Below, in pieces: positions 23,163 through 32,174 of a stretch of DNA of 64,000 nucleotides. The stretch comes from Arthrobacter sp. D5-1. GTDB lineage: Bacteria > Actinomycetota > Actinomycetes > Actinomycetales > Micrococcaceae. Position numbers and translations under genes: made by a program. A model generated the notes under the pieces. That model did not search any database. It was not told where the DNA came from and saw only the letters and a list, made by a program, of their open reading frames with translations. Position 1 is the first letter of the stretch, and every line of letters starts with the position of its first letter. The DNA is taken from NCBI RefSeq assembly GCF_017357425.1, contig NZ_CP014571.1:2108001-2172000 (forward strand), written 5' to 3'.

Positions 23163-23927
23163 ATGCCCCGCACTCAAGGTGGAGAGTCTGTCCTCTCCCG
23201 CGCCGTCCGGATCATTGAAGCCTTCGGGCCCGGTGATACCGCGTTGACCGTCACAGAGATTTCCCGCCGTTCGGGGCTGCACATCGCCACTGCCTCGCGG
23301 CTTGTAGAGGAACTCAGTGGGTTTGGGTGGCTCCAGCGCGACGAGGACCGGAAGGTTCGGATCGGCGTCCGGATGTGGGAGCTGGCTTCCCGTGCTTCAC
23401 CGACGCTGAGCCTCAGAGAAGCGGCGATGCCGGTCATGGAAGATCTGCACTCGATCGTCGGCCAGCACATCCAGCTGGGCGTCATGGAGGGCGATGAAGT
23501 GCTTTTCGTTGAACGGCTGACGGCTCCCGGGGCTGTCATCAATTACACCCGCGTTGCGGGTCGCTTGCCCTTGCACGCTTCGTCGTCGGGCCTTCTTCTG
23601 TTGGCTTATGCTCCGGCGGCCCAACAGGAGCGGATCATAGCCAGGCCTCTTGAGGTGTTCACCGACCAGACGATCAGCACTCCGCAGCAGCTCAGGTCTG
23701 CCCTTGCCGAGGTGCGTCGGCAGGGGTTCGCTTTTTTGGCGGGGCACCTCCACCCGGCCGCTGCCGGTGCGGCCGTTCCGGTCAGGGATCCCTTGGGCAA
23801 GGTGGTGGCTGCGTTGGCTGTGATTGTGCCGAATGATGCCATTGCGAGGTCCCGCATCGCCGTTCTGCAGGCCGCGTCGGCAGCTGTGACCCGCTCGATG
23901 GAGTATCCCGCACCGCCTCCGAGGTGA
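23163..23927 (+). CDS. IclR-family transcriptional regulator
   Basis: The 254-residue protein has an N-terminal winged helix (SVLSRAVRIIEAFGPGDTALTVTEISRRSGLHIATASRLVEELSGFGWLQR, split across residues 9-58) and a C-terminal IclR effector domain (LPLHASSSGLLLLAY, VRRQGFAFLAGHL, GAAVPVRDPLGKVVAALAV). IclR proteins often control aromatic-acid catabolism, and this gene lies 100 bp upstream of a reductase-P450-aromatic transporter operon on the same strand. A 15-bp palindrome in that gap is the likely operator. Whether it activates or represses is unknown. Confidence 0.92.
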   Translation: MPRTQGGESVLSRAVRIIEAFGPGDTALTVTEISRRSGLHIATASRLVEELSGFGWLQRDEDRKVRIGVRMWELASRASPTLSLREAAMPVMEDLHSIVGQHIQLGVMEGDEVLFVERLTAPGAVINYTRVAGRLPLHASSSGLLLLAYAPAAQQERIIARPLEVFTDQTISTPQQLRSALAEVRRQGFAFLAGHLHPAAAGAAVPVRDPLGKVVAALAVIVPNDAIARSRIAVLQAASAAVTRSMEYPAPPPR

Positions 23928-23945
23928 CGCAGCTCTCAAAAGCGA

Positions 23946-23960
23946 TCTCAATCATTGAGA
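23946..23960. promoter_or_regulatory. Candidate IclR operator
   Basis: TCTCAATCATTGAGA is a perfect 15-bp palindrome centred on C23953, between the IclR gene and the reductase gene it probably controls. Confidence 0.55.
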
Positions 23961-24027
23961 ATTCCGTAGAGGCGACGGACGACTGAAAGCGAGTCTTTAC
24001 GGAGAACAACGCGAGCAAAGGAGCCGA

Positions 24028-24999
24028 ATGTTCACCGAAGAGAATTTCCAATCATATGCCTCTGAGACCAAGTTGGTAGTGACCGCGAAGACGCATCTCG
24101 CGGATGGAGTTGTGTCCCTGAACCTGGCTCACCCGGCAGGGCGCAGATTGCCCGACTGGACGCCGGGATCGCACATTGACGTAGTACTGCCGTCCGGCAT
24201 TAATCGTCAGTACTCCCTTTGCGGAGACCGATGGGATGCTCACAACTACCGCATTGCCGTCCTCCATGAGAGGGACGGTCGCGGCGGATCCGAGTTCATC
24301 CATCACGGGCTCACCGAGGGCACGACCCTCGCTGTTGGCGGGCCCCGTAACAATTTCCGCCTCGTACCATCCGAAAAGTACCTATTCATCGCCGGAGGCA
24401 TCGGGATCACACCCATGCTGCCCATGATCCAGTCCGCCCACATGATGGGAGCGGACTGGAAGCTGCTGTACTTTGGACGGTCACGGCGCACTATGGCATT
24501 CCTGGACGAGCTCGCAGCCTATGGTGATCGCGTCATGATCGTGCCCAAGGACCAAGCAGGACCCCGCAGCGCATCGGACCTCATCGGACCAGCTTCAGTC
24601 GACACGAAGGTGTACGTCTGCGGTCCGCAGAGGCTCCTTGCCGCCGTTGAACGCCACTGCGCTGACTGGCAGCCCGGCCTCCTGCGCCTTGAACACTTCG
24701 CCGCGAAGTCGCACGGCGCCCCCATCAGAGACGCTTCTTTCGACGTCGAACTGGCCCGCGCAGGGCTCACCGTCACCGTTCAACCGGAGGTAAGCGTCCT
24801 CGAAGCGATCCAGAGAGCCGGCGTGCGGATGTTGACCTCGTGCAGGGAAGGCACGTGCGGAACCTGTGAAGTGACAGTCCTTGGCGGCCAACCAGACCAC
24901 CGCGACTCCATTCTTAGCGACGCGGATCGGGCAGCGGGAAACTGCATGTTTCCTTGCGTCTCACGCTCCTGCGGGGACCGCCTCGTTCTTGACGTTTAG
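24028..24999 (+). CDS. PDR-type ferredoxin-reductase (flavin/2Fe-2S) electron donor
   Basis: This 323-residue oxidoreductase has the phthalate dioxygenase reductase layout: a flavin domain (INRQYSLCGD), an NAD(H) domain (LFIAGGIGITPMLPMI, YVCGPQRLL) and a C-terminal plant-type 2Fe-2S domain with CREGTCGTCEV and a distal MFPC cysteine. It would pass electrons from NAD(P)H to a partner oxygenase. The partner is most likely the P450 encoded 29 bp downstream, since no Rieske oxygenase is nearby. Known CYP199A enzymes use a separate ferredoxin and ferredoxin reductase, so a one-chain donor is notable. The ATG has AAAGGAG upstream. Confidence 0.92.
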   Translation: MFTEENFQSYASETKLVVTAKTHLADGVVSLNLAHPAGRRLPDWTPGSHIDVVLPSGINRQYSLCGDRWDAHNYRIAVLHERDGRGGSEFIHHGLTEGTTLAVGGPRNNFRLVPSEKYLFIAGGIGITPMLPMIQSAHMMGADWKLLYFGRSRRTMAFLDELAAYGDRVMIVPKDQAGPRSASDLIGPASVDTKVYVCGPQRLLAAVERHCADWQPGLLRLEHFAAKSHGAPIRDASFDVELARAGLTVTVQPEVSVLEAIQRAGVRMLTSCREGTCGTCEVTVLGGQPDHRDSILSDADRAAGNCMFPCVSRSCGDRLVLDV

Positions 25000-25028
25000 C
25001 CCCGGCACATCTCAGGAAGGACCCACCC

Positions 25029-26255
25029 ATGACAACCATTATCAGCGACCCCAAAACCCCTTGCACTGACGTCGATCCGTTCAGCCGAGATGTCCTGGAA
25101 GATCCACTCCCGTTCCAGTCCGAACTCCGGGCTGCAGGCCCCGTCGTTTACCTCAACAAGTACGACGTCTACGCCATGGGCCGGTACGGGGAAGTACAGG
25201 CCGCGCTGACCGACTGGCAAACATTCCAGTCCGCCGCAGGTGTTGGCCTCAGCAACTTCCGGAAGGAAATGCCATGGCGACCACCGAGCCTTCTCCTCGA
25301 AGCCGACCCTCCCCACCATGACGCGCCACGTGCTCTGCTGACCAAGATTCTCGGACCCCGGGAGATCCGCAAACTGGCGGAATCCTGGACAGCCGACGCG
25401 GAAGAACTGGTGGACCAAGTCCTATCCCGTGGCCCGGAGTTCGACGCCGTCGCGGACCTGGCCGCGGCTTTCCCGCTTCGTGTCTTTCCAGATGCTGTGG
25501 GCATACCCCAAGCCGGCCGGGAGAACCTGCTCCCGTACGGGGACCACGCATTCAATGCCTTTGGCCCGCCCAACGAGCTCGTGGCAAAGGGTGCGGCGCG
25601 GGTGCCGGAACTGTCCGCCTCGATCGCCTCTCAATGTGCTCGGGAGGTGCTGACCACGGACGGATTCGGTGCCCAAATCTGGGCCGCCGCGGATCGGGGA
25701 GACATCACCGAGGCGCAGGCTCCGCTGATTGTCCGGTCACTGCTCACTGCCGGCGTGGACACCACGGTCAACGGCCTGGCCGCTGTACTTTACGCATTTG
25801 CGACCAACCCCGGCCAATGGGCCCGTCTTCGCGACAACCCCGCACTTTCACGTACCGCCTTTGACGAAGCCGTCCGCTTCGAGTCACCCGTCCAGACCTT
25901 CTTCCGGACTACCACACGGGACATCGAGGTGGGCGGGACGCTGATCCCCGAGGGCAGGAAGATTCTCATGTTCCTGGGATCAGCCAACCGGGATCCCCGG
26001 CGCTGGGACAATCCGGACACCTTCGACCTGAACCGGGATCCCTCCGGGCATGTGGGGTTCGGTTTCGGGATCCACCAGTGCGTCGGCCAACACATTGCCC
26101 GGCTCGAAGCGTCCACCCTTCTCGAAGTGCTCGCCCGAAGGATTGAATCCATCGAAATCTGTGGCCCCACACGCCGGCACCACAACAACACGCTGCGGGC
26201 ATGGCAATCCTTGCCCGTGCGCGTCAAGACAAGTTCCACCTTTACAAGGAAGTAA
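25029..26255 (+). CDS. Cytochrome P450, CYP199A-like (para-substituted benzoate oxidation)
   Basis: This soluble P450 (408 residues) has the heme-ligand loop FGFGIHQCVGQ (Cys351), ExxR region and an I-helix with the acid-alcohol pair AGVDTTVNG (Asp244, Thr245). By recalled alignment it follows CYP199A2/A4 of Rhodopseudomonas closely across its length (AAGPVVYLNKYDVYAMGRY, VGLSNFRKEMPWRPPSL, FNAFGPPNEL, SPVQTFFRTTTRDIE). Residues that hold the benzoate carboxylate in CYP199A4 (WRPPS and VRS) are present here as Arg84, Ser87, Arg236 and Ser237. The predicted reaction is O-demethylation of 4-methoxybenzoate-like acids such as veratrate or isovanillate. Exact substrate is inference. Confidence 0.93.
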   Translation: MTTIISDPKTPCTDVDPFSRDVLEDPLPFQSELRAAGPVVYLNKYDVYAMGRYGEVQAALTDWQTFQSAAGVGLSNFRKEMPWRPPSLLLEADPPHHDAPRALLTKILGPREIRKLAESWTADAEELVDQVLSRGPEFDAVADLAAAFPLRVFPDAVGIPQAGRENLLPYGDHAFNAFGPPNELVAKGAARVPELSASIASQCAREVLTTDGFGAQIWAAADRGDITEAQAPLIVRSLLTAGVDTTVNGLAAVLYAFATNPGQWARLRDNPALSRTAFDEAVRFESPVQTFFRTTTRDIEVGGTLIPEGRKILMFLGSANRDPRRWDNPDTFDLNRDPSGHVGFGFGIHQCVGQHIARLEASTLLEVLARRIESIEICGPTRRHHNNTLRAWQSLPVRVKTSSTFTRK

Positions 26256-26257
26256 AC

Positions 26258-27598
26258 ATGGACATTCTCAAAGACCTTCGCTCATCCCCGATGAGCAGGC
26301 TCCAAGTCCGGGCCGTTGCGGTGGCCATCGCCCTGATGCTCATTGACGGCATGGACGTTGCGGTGGCCGCCTATGCCGCACCCGCACTGTCCAAAGCGTG
26401 GAGCCTGGACCCCGTCACGTTGGGTTTCCTCCTCAGCTCCGGTCTCGTAGGGATGGCAGCGGGCTCGCTGATTCTCACGCCATTTTCAGACAAGATCGGC
26501 CGACGCCGAATGATGCTGGTGGCACTGATCCTCGTGAGCACGGGCATGGTCCTCTCGGTCTTTGCCGGCGACGTCATCCAGCTCATGGCCTACCGGGTGC
26601 TGGCCGGCCTGGGCATTGGCGGCATGATCGCCAACTTGAACGTGTTCGTCTCGGAGTACTCGTCGGATAAACGCCGCGGGAGCATTTTCGGGTTGTTCAC
26701 CTCAGGGTTCGCCATCGGCGCGACTCTCGGTGGCTTCATTGCGGGGCCGTTGATTCCACACTTTGGCTGGCGCTCTGTGTTCGCCGTCGGGGCTGCGGCC
26801 AGCATCATCATGCTTGCGGTGACGTGGCGATTCCTCCCCGAATCGCTGGAGTACTTAGTCAGCAAGCGTCCGCCCAATGCCCTGGCCCGGATAAATGCCC
26901 TTCTCCTGCAAATGCGGAGGCCGGCCCTGGCCGAACTCCCTGACCTATCTCAGGGGCAGCAAGTGCAGCGCGGAATCAGGGACCTGTTCGCCGGACGAAT
27001 GGCCATCCAATCACTCCTGCTGTGGACTGGCTACGGCTTGATGATCGCCGCTTACTACTTCGCCAGTACGTGGACACCCAAGCTCATTGCCACTTCATCG
27101 GGCGACGACAGCCTGGGCGTGACCATGGGGCTTGTGGTCAACTTCGGTGGCATCATCGGTTGCTTCATCTTCAGCATCCTGGCCGTTTTCCTGCGCAGCC
27201 GGCACTTGCTGCTGGGATCCCTACTGGTCTCTGCCCTGATCTACGCACTTTTTGGGACGACGTTCAACCAAACATCACTGGCCATCGTGATCGGCGCAGT
27301 TCTCGGTGTGGTCACTTCTGCCAACGTTGCGGGGTTCTACGCCACCACACCCACCCTGTTCCCGGCCGCCTTGCGCGGAACGGGCATCGGTTGGATGGTG
27401 GGCATCGGACGACTCGTCTCGATCGTTTCGCCCATCCTTGTGGGCTATCTGCTGGCCGGCGGGTGGAAGGCAGAGAACGTCTTCATTCTCTTCGGCATCC
27501 CGTTAGTGGTATCGGCCTTGTCGATGGCGGCGATCTGGTCGCTTGCCTCCCGGAAGCCGGTAGGGGAGCGGGGTAGCGAGACGGTGAGTGTGGGCTAA
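26258..27598 (+). CDS. MFS transporter, aromatic acid/H+ symporter type
   Basis: The protein (about 446 residues from ATG 26258, with AAGGAAGT upstream) has 12 hydrophobic segments. The AAHS-family features are the charged first-helix motif LMLIDGMDVAVAAYAAP (Asp residues needed for transport in PcaK-like proteins), the loop DKIGRRRMM and the second-half GTGIGWMVGIGR. It begins two bases after the P450 stop, so it belongs to the same operon and probably brings in the P450 substrate, a benzoate-type acid. Confidence 0.92.
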   Translation: MDILKDLRSSPMSRLQVRAVAVAIALMLIDGMDVAVAAYAAPALSKAWSLDPVTLGFLLSSGLVGMAAGSLILTPFSDKIGRRRMMLVALILVSTGMVLSVFAGDVIQLMAYRVLAGLGIGGMIANLNVFVSEYSSDKRRGSIFGLFTSGFAIGATLGGFIAGPLIPHFGWRSVFAVGAAASIIMLAVTWRFLPESLEYLVSKRPPNALARINALLLQMRRPALAELPDLSQGQQVQRGIRDLFAGRMAIQSLLLWTGYGLMIAAYYFASTWTPKLIATSSGDDSLGVTMGLVVNFGGIIGCFIFSILAVFLRSRHLLLGSLLVSALIYALFGTTFNQTSLAIVIGAVLGVVTSANVAGFYATTPTLFPAALRGTGIGWMVGIGRLVSIVSPILVGYLLAGGWKAENVFILFGIPLVVSALSMAAIWSLASRKPVGERGSETVSVG

Positions 27599-27616
27599 AA
27601 GTAGCCCGAAACGAAT

Positions 27617-27650
27617 TCGACGTCGGCACTCTCTTGAGTGCCGACGTCGA
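27617..27650 (+). terminator. Terminator-like palindrome after the aromatic operon
   Basis: TCGACGTCGGCACTC and its exact complement enclose TCTT, 18 bases after the transporter stop. The stem is perfect for 15 bp but lacks a T-run. Confidence 0.6.
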
Positions 27651-27736
27651 TCGCTGCGGGAATGGAGGCCACTCCTGAGGCTGTCGATTTCACAAAGAAA
27701 ACATGCAGTGTTTGCGCGCTACTGCTAAATACCCTC

Positions 27737-27806
27737 TTGTGGGTCGGTTTTTAACTTGCTAGGCTTCTTTGAAAGCAGGATCGAAACGATTCAAAAGGCT
27801 CCTGCT
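27737..27806 (+). promoter_or_regulatory. Possible promoter and operator of the transporter-TetR-GH78-GH3 operon
   Basis: TTGTGG (27737-27742), a 17-bp spacer and TAGGCT (27760-27765) form a plausible promoter. Directly downstream lie two nested inverted repeats, ATCG-AAA-CGAT (27780-27790) and AGCAGGA ... TCCTGCT (27774-27780 and 27800-27806), which could bind the regulator encoded third base-pair cluster downstream. Binding is inference. Confidence 0.4.
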
Positions 27807-27838
27807 CCCAGAAACTTTGTGATTCAAAGGAGAGTCCC

Positions 27839-29137
27839 ATGAATGCTCTTGACCAACGGGCCGCGACCCGCCACGGGTGGCGGGTTGCTTTTGCTTCCGG
27901 CCTTGCCTCCTACGTTGACGCCGGAGCCATCGCAGGCACAGGCACCGCTCTGGTGATTCTTCAAGGTCCGCTTGGTTTGACGCCCGGGCAGATTGGCCAA
28001 ATGTCAGCGCTCCTGACAGTAATGATCGCCGGCGGCGCGCTCATTGGCGGCCGGCTAGGTGACAGGTTGGGCCGTCGTCGCGTTTTCCTCGCCACCCTCA
28101 GCATTTTCATTGTGGCTGCATTGGCTCTCATGCTTTTCCCGAGCGTTGCAGTCCTCTACGTAGGCCTGGCCGTGCTCGGCTTTGCGGCCGGAGCGGACCT
28201 CCCCGTCTCCATGGCGATGATCGCCGAGTCGGCACCCGAGGATAAGCGCGGAAAGATGGTGACCTTCACACATGTGCTATGGATGGCGGGCATCCTGGGC
28301 GTCATTGTCATCAGCATCTTCTTCGGCAACGCAGGAGTTCTCGGTGCTCAAATCATCTACGGCCATTTGGCGGTGGTTGCATTGCTTGCAGTTGCGCTGC
28401 GGTGGGGCATTAAGGAATCGCACCTCTGGACCGAAGCGCACAATCGTCCTGTAGCCAATGACGCAGTCGATGAGGAACGCGTGGATCTGCGATCCTTGCG
28501 TGCGCTCTTCGCGCCCAAGCTCCTGGCACCCCTGGCAGCCACTGGCCTCTTCTATGCCTTGGTCAACATCGCCGCCAACACCAACGGACAGTTCTCCACG
28601 TACCTCTTCGTAAATGTAGCTGGCACCGACGTCGCCACGGCCTCGATGCTGGGACTGGGCATTCTGCTCCTCAGCGTGGCAGGCCTGTTCATCATGATGA
28701 AAATCGTTGACACCTCCAAGCGACACCGTTCGTTTACCATCGCCGCCGTCGTCGCCGTCGCCGGTCTTGCAGTCCCGCTCGTCTTCGGCGTCACCGCCGT
28801 GACACTGGTGATTATGGGCGTGCTGGGTGCACTTGGCGGTGCCATCGCCGGCGAACCAATGTACAAGATCTGGTCACAAGAGCTTTTCCCCACCAGCCAC
28901 CGAAGCACGGCGCAAGGCATCACCATCGCCTTCGCCCGCCTCGTTGCGGCCGGGGCAGCCCTGGTGACTCCACTGATCATCTCGGCAGGTCCCACGCTGC
29001 TCTTTGTCTTCCTGATCATCACCTCCGGCGCGGCGTACCTGATCGGCATCTTCTGGATCTTCCGGATGCGCACCTTCCTCAAGGGCGACGGCGGCGTGAC
29101 GGTTACCCAGGACGCGCGCCAGAACGTGGCAGGCTAA
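27839..29137 (+). CDS. MFS transporter, sugar-porter-like
   Basis: A 432-residue protein with 12 hydrophobic segments and the MFS loop GGRLGDRLGRRRVF between helices 2 and 3, repeated weakly after helix 8. It resembles sugar or polyol porters more than aromatic-acid porters. It heads an operon with a TetR regulator, a GH78 rhamnosidase and a GH3 enzyme, all on the plus strand, so it may import a rhamnoside or its products. Good ribosome site AAAGGAGAG before the ATG. Confidence 0.87.
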   Translation: MNALDQRAATRHGWRVAFASGLASYVDAGAIAGTGTALVILQGPLGLTPGQIGQMSALLTVMIAGGALIGGRLGDRLGRRRVFLATLSIFIVAALALMLFPSVAVLYVGLAVLGFAAGADLPVSMAMIAESAPEDKRGKMVTFTHVLWMAGILGVIVISIFFGNAGVLGAQIIYGHLAVVALLAVALRWGIKESHLWTEAHNRPVANDAVDEERVDLRSLRALFAPKLLAPLAATGLFYALVNIAANTNGQFSTYLFVNVAGTDVATASMLGLGILLLSVAGLFIMMKIVDTSKRHRSFTIAAVVAVAGLAVPLVFGVTAVTLVIMGVLGALGGAIAGEPMYKIWSQELFPTSHRSTAQGITIAFARLVAAGAALVTPLIISAGPTLLFVFLIITSGAAYLIGIFWIFRMRTFLKGDGGVTVTQDARQNVAG

Positions 29138-29148
29138 GCGGCTAAGTT

Positions 29149-29823
29149 ATGACGATGCAAACCGAGGTAACCACAGCAGACATTGAACGCCCCAAGCGCG
29201 TGCGTCGGACTGGTCCGTACAAGGCAGCCGATGCCAGGCGCCAAGCCATCCTGGAAACGGCAATCGAGCACTTTGCGCAATGGGGTTACTTCAACTCCTC
29301 AATGCCAAAGATCGCAGCCGACGTGGGGTTGACTAAAGCCGGCCTGATGCACCACTTTGCCAGCAAGGAAGAGCTCCTCGCAGCTGTTCTGGAACTGCGT
29401 GACCAGCGTGCAATCGCCGCTTTCTTTGCCGAGGACTTCCAGAACGATCCCGTCAAGTACTTCGGGCAGGTGGCCGCCCAGGCAGCGTTCAACGAAACCC
29501 AGCCAGGACTGACCCAAATGTTCACCGTGCTGGCAGCAGAAGCGTCCAACGAGGAACATCCCGCCCACGAGTACTTCCAGCGGCGATACAAAAGCATCAT
29601 CGAAGCAGCGTCCGGGATTCTTACGCCGATGATCGCTGCTGGAGCCCTTCGCGAAGGCACGGACGTGCGTCAGGTTGCCGCTGAAGTCCTGGCAGTCGTG
29701 GATGGCTTCACCATCCAGTGGGCTTTCGATAAAGCGAATACATCGTTGCACAGCATGGTCTTCAACTACCTTGACCGGCTTTCGCGGTCAGTTACCCCTG
29801 ACGGCCGCGGGCTCGGGGACTGA
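29149..29823 (+). CDS. TetR-family regulator
   Basis: The 224-residue protein has a TetR N-terminal helix-turn-helix (ARRQAILETAIEHFAQWGYFNSSMPKIAADVGLTKAGLMHHFASKEELLAAV, spanning residues 29-80) and an all-helical ligand domain. It starts 12 bp after the transporter gene and precedes the GH78 gene by 60 bp, so it probably controls its own operon in response to a glycoside or aglycone. Confidence 0.9.
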   Translation: MTMQTEVTTADIERPKRVRRTGPYKAADARRQAILETAIEHFAQWGYFNSSMPKIAADVGLTKAGLMHHFASKEELLAAVLELRDQRAIAAFFAEDFQNDPVKYFGQVAAQAAFNETQPGLTQMFTVLAAEASNEEHPAHEYFQRRYKSIIEAASGILTPMIAAGALREGTDVRQVAAEVLAVVDGFTIQWAFDKANTSLHSMVFNYLDRLSRSVTPDGRGLGD

Positions 29824-29882
29824 CGTCGTCTCCCGCCGGTTTTGCCGGCCACCTACTCCTCATGCATTAGAGAAAGAAGCTC

Positions 29883-32174
29883 ATGACAGCACTACTCCCG
29901 TGGTCCGCGACGATGATTGCGCCCAACGAGGACTTCAATGGAGCGCCCCTGCTGCGGAAGGAATTCGCCCTGGCAGACAGCCACGGCTCACCCGTCAAAG
30001 CGATCCTTCGCGCTACGTCCTTCGGTGTTTACGAGGCCTCCATCAACGGACGTCTGGTGGGCGAGGATGTCTTGAGCCCAGGTTGGAGTGCCTACGAGTG
30101 GCGGCTCCGCTACCGCAGTTACGACATCACACACTTGCTGGAACCCGTCAATGTCATCGGCGCTGCCCTTGGCAACGGCTGGTACCGGGGCAACTTGTCC
30201 TGGAACGGCAATTCTGAGTTCTACGGCTCGGAACTTGGCTTCTTCGGCCAGCTGGACATCGAATATGCGGACGGCTTCGTCCAGACACTCAGCAGTGATT
30301 CGTCCTGGCAGTCCGGCCCCTCGGCCATCCTCGCCAATGACCTCTACAACGGACAAACCATTGACGCCAGGCTCACCGCGGACAACTGGACCAAGCCCGG
30401 TTCCGACACGAGATCTTGGGGCGGCGTCCACGCCCTAGAGTTTGACACCGCTCGCCTGGCCGAGCCGATCAGCCCGCCTGTGGTCCGGAACGAAGTCCTC
30501 AGGCCCGTGGATATCTTCACGTCCCCCAGCGGCAAAACACTCCTGGACTTTGGACAGAACCTGGTTGGATGGCTCCGGTTTACGGTTCAGGGCCAACGCG
30601 GTGACACCATTACCGTCCGCCACGCCGAAGTACTCGAGGACGGTGAACTTGGCGTCCGTCCGCTGCGCACGGCGCAAGCCACGGACAGCCTCATTCTTTC
30701 CGGTGGGCCGGACTTCTTTGAGCCGACGTTCACGTTCCATGGCTTCCGCTATGCCGAGGTGACTGGCTGGCCGGGTGAGCTGACAGCGGATTCCGTGGAA
30801 GCCGTCGTCGTACATTCCGCGCTTGAGCGGACCGGCACGTTCGAATGCTCCAATCCACTGGTGAACCAGCTGCACAGGAACATTGTCTGGGGGCTGAAGG
30901 GTAACTTCCTGGACCTGCCCACGGACTGCCCTCAACGAAACGAGCGGCTCGGCTGGACTGGTGACATCGCCGTGTTCGCGCCCACCGCTGCCTACCTGTA
31001 CGACGTCAAGGACTTCCTGCAGGACTGGCTCCAGGACCTTGCCGCCGAGCAGGGAGCCGCCGACGGGATGGTCCCGTTTACCGTGCCGGACATCCTCAAA
31101 TATGAGGAACACCCCAAGGAATTTCCGGCCCCCGAGTCCACCGCGCTCTGGAGTGAAGCCGCCGTCTGGGTTCCCTGGGCGCTGTGGGATGCCTATGGAG
31201 ACCAGGATGTTCTGCGCCGGCAATACGACTCGATGACTGCCCACACCCGACGGGTTGAGGGGTTGCTCTCCGAGACTGGCCTATGGGACCGGGGTTTCCA
31301 GTTCGGCGACTGGCTGGATCCCGACGCCGCACCCGACCAGCCGTGGAACTCCAAAGCGGATAACGGCGTCGTAGCCACGGCCTGCCTCTACCGCACCGCC
31401 AGACTCATGTCGGAAACCGCCGCGATCCTCGGCCACGCTGACGACGCGGAGGAGTTCAGTGACCTCGCCGAACGTGTACGTTCCGCCTTCAACAGCCACT
31501 ACGTTGGCCCGGACGGCATCATTCTCAGCGACTGCACCACCGTTTACGCCCTCGCCGTTGCTTTTGACGTGCTCGACGGCGACGGGGAACGAACGTTCGC
31601 AGGGAACCGCCTCGCTGAACTTGTCTCCCGCAACGGGTATCGGGTGTCCACCGGTTTCGCCGGCACACCCTTTATAACGTGGGCTCTGTCCGAATCGGGA
31701 CACGTTGACGATGCCTACAGGCTTCTCTTGGAGGAACAGTGTCCCTCGTGGCTCTACCCGGTGACCATGGGGGCCACCACCGTCTGGGAACGCTGGGACT
31801 CGATGCTGCCCGACGGAACCATCAACCAGGGCGAGATGACCAGCTTCAACCACTATGCCCTGGGTGCAGTTGCCGATTGGCTGCACAAGGTGGTCGGCGG
31901 TATACGGCCACTTGAGCCCGGATACGCCAGGGTTCTTTATGCACCCAAGCCCGGCCACGGAATCCAATGGGCCAATACCAGCCTGGTCACGCCGCACGGA
32001 ACCGTGGCCAGCGAGTGGCATCTCCAAGAAGGGGGAGGCTACGAGTTCAGCGTTACGGTGCCCGATGGCGTATCTGCCGAAATTGACGTGCCGTCGATGC
32101 CTCGGCAAGAAGTAGGCTCTGGCACGCATACGTTCCGTACCTCTGGGCTGGTCCTGACAGGAGAAGGCAAATGA
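29883..32174 (+). CDS. Alpha-L-rhamnosidase, GH78 (second of three, short form)
   Basis: This 763-residue enzyme is a paralogue of the first GH78 but lacks the N-terminal beta-sandwich of about 100 residues: it opens near PLLRKEFALADSHG, equivalent to PLLRRGFTLNRPV in the first. The catalytic segment is DCPQRNERLGWTGD (Asp348, Glu354, Asp361) and the base is expected at Glu636 (TTVWERWDSM). No signal peptide is present. The last codons overlap the GH3 gene (ATGA), so rhamnose removal and beta-glycoside cleavage are probably made together, as for a rhamnosyl-glucoside. Confidence 0.94.
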   Translation: MTALLPWSATMIAPNEDFNGAPLLRKEFALADSHGSPVKAILRATSFGVYEASINGRLVGEDVLSPGWSAYEWRLRYRSYDITHLLEPVNVIGAALGNGWYRGNLSWNGNSEFYGSELGFFGQLDIEYADGFVQTLSSDSSWQSGPSAILANDLYNGQTIDARLTADNWTKPGSDTRSWGGVHALEFDTARLAEPISPPVVRNEVLRPVDIFTSPSGKTLLDFGQNLVGWLRFTVQGQRGDTITVRHAEVLEDGELGVRPLRTAQATDSLILSGGPDFFEPTFTFHGFRYAEVTGWPGELTADSVEAVVVHSALERTGTFECSNPLVNQLHRNIVWGLKGNFLDLPTDCPQRNERLGWTGDIAVFAPTAAYLYDVKDFLQDWLQDLAAEQGAADGMVPFTVPDILKYEEHPKEFPAPESTALWSEAAVWVPWALWDAYGDQDVLRRQYDSMTAHTRRVEGLLSETGLWDRGFQFGDWLDPDAAPDQPWNSKADNGVVATACLYRTARLMSETAAILGHADDAEEFSDLAERVRSAFNSHYVGPDGIILSDCTTVYALAVAFDVLDGDGERTFAGNRLAELVSRNGYRVSTGFAGTPFITWALSESGHVDDAYRLLLEEQCPSWLYPVTMGATTVWERWDSMLPDGTINQGEMTSFNHYALGAVADWLHKVVGGIRPLEPGYARVLYAPKPGHGIQWANTSLVTPHGTVASEWHLQEGGGYEFSVTVPDGVSAEIDVPSMPRQEVGSGTHTFRTSGLVLTGEGK

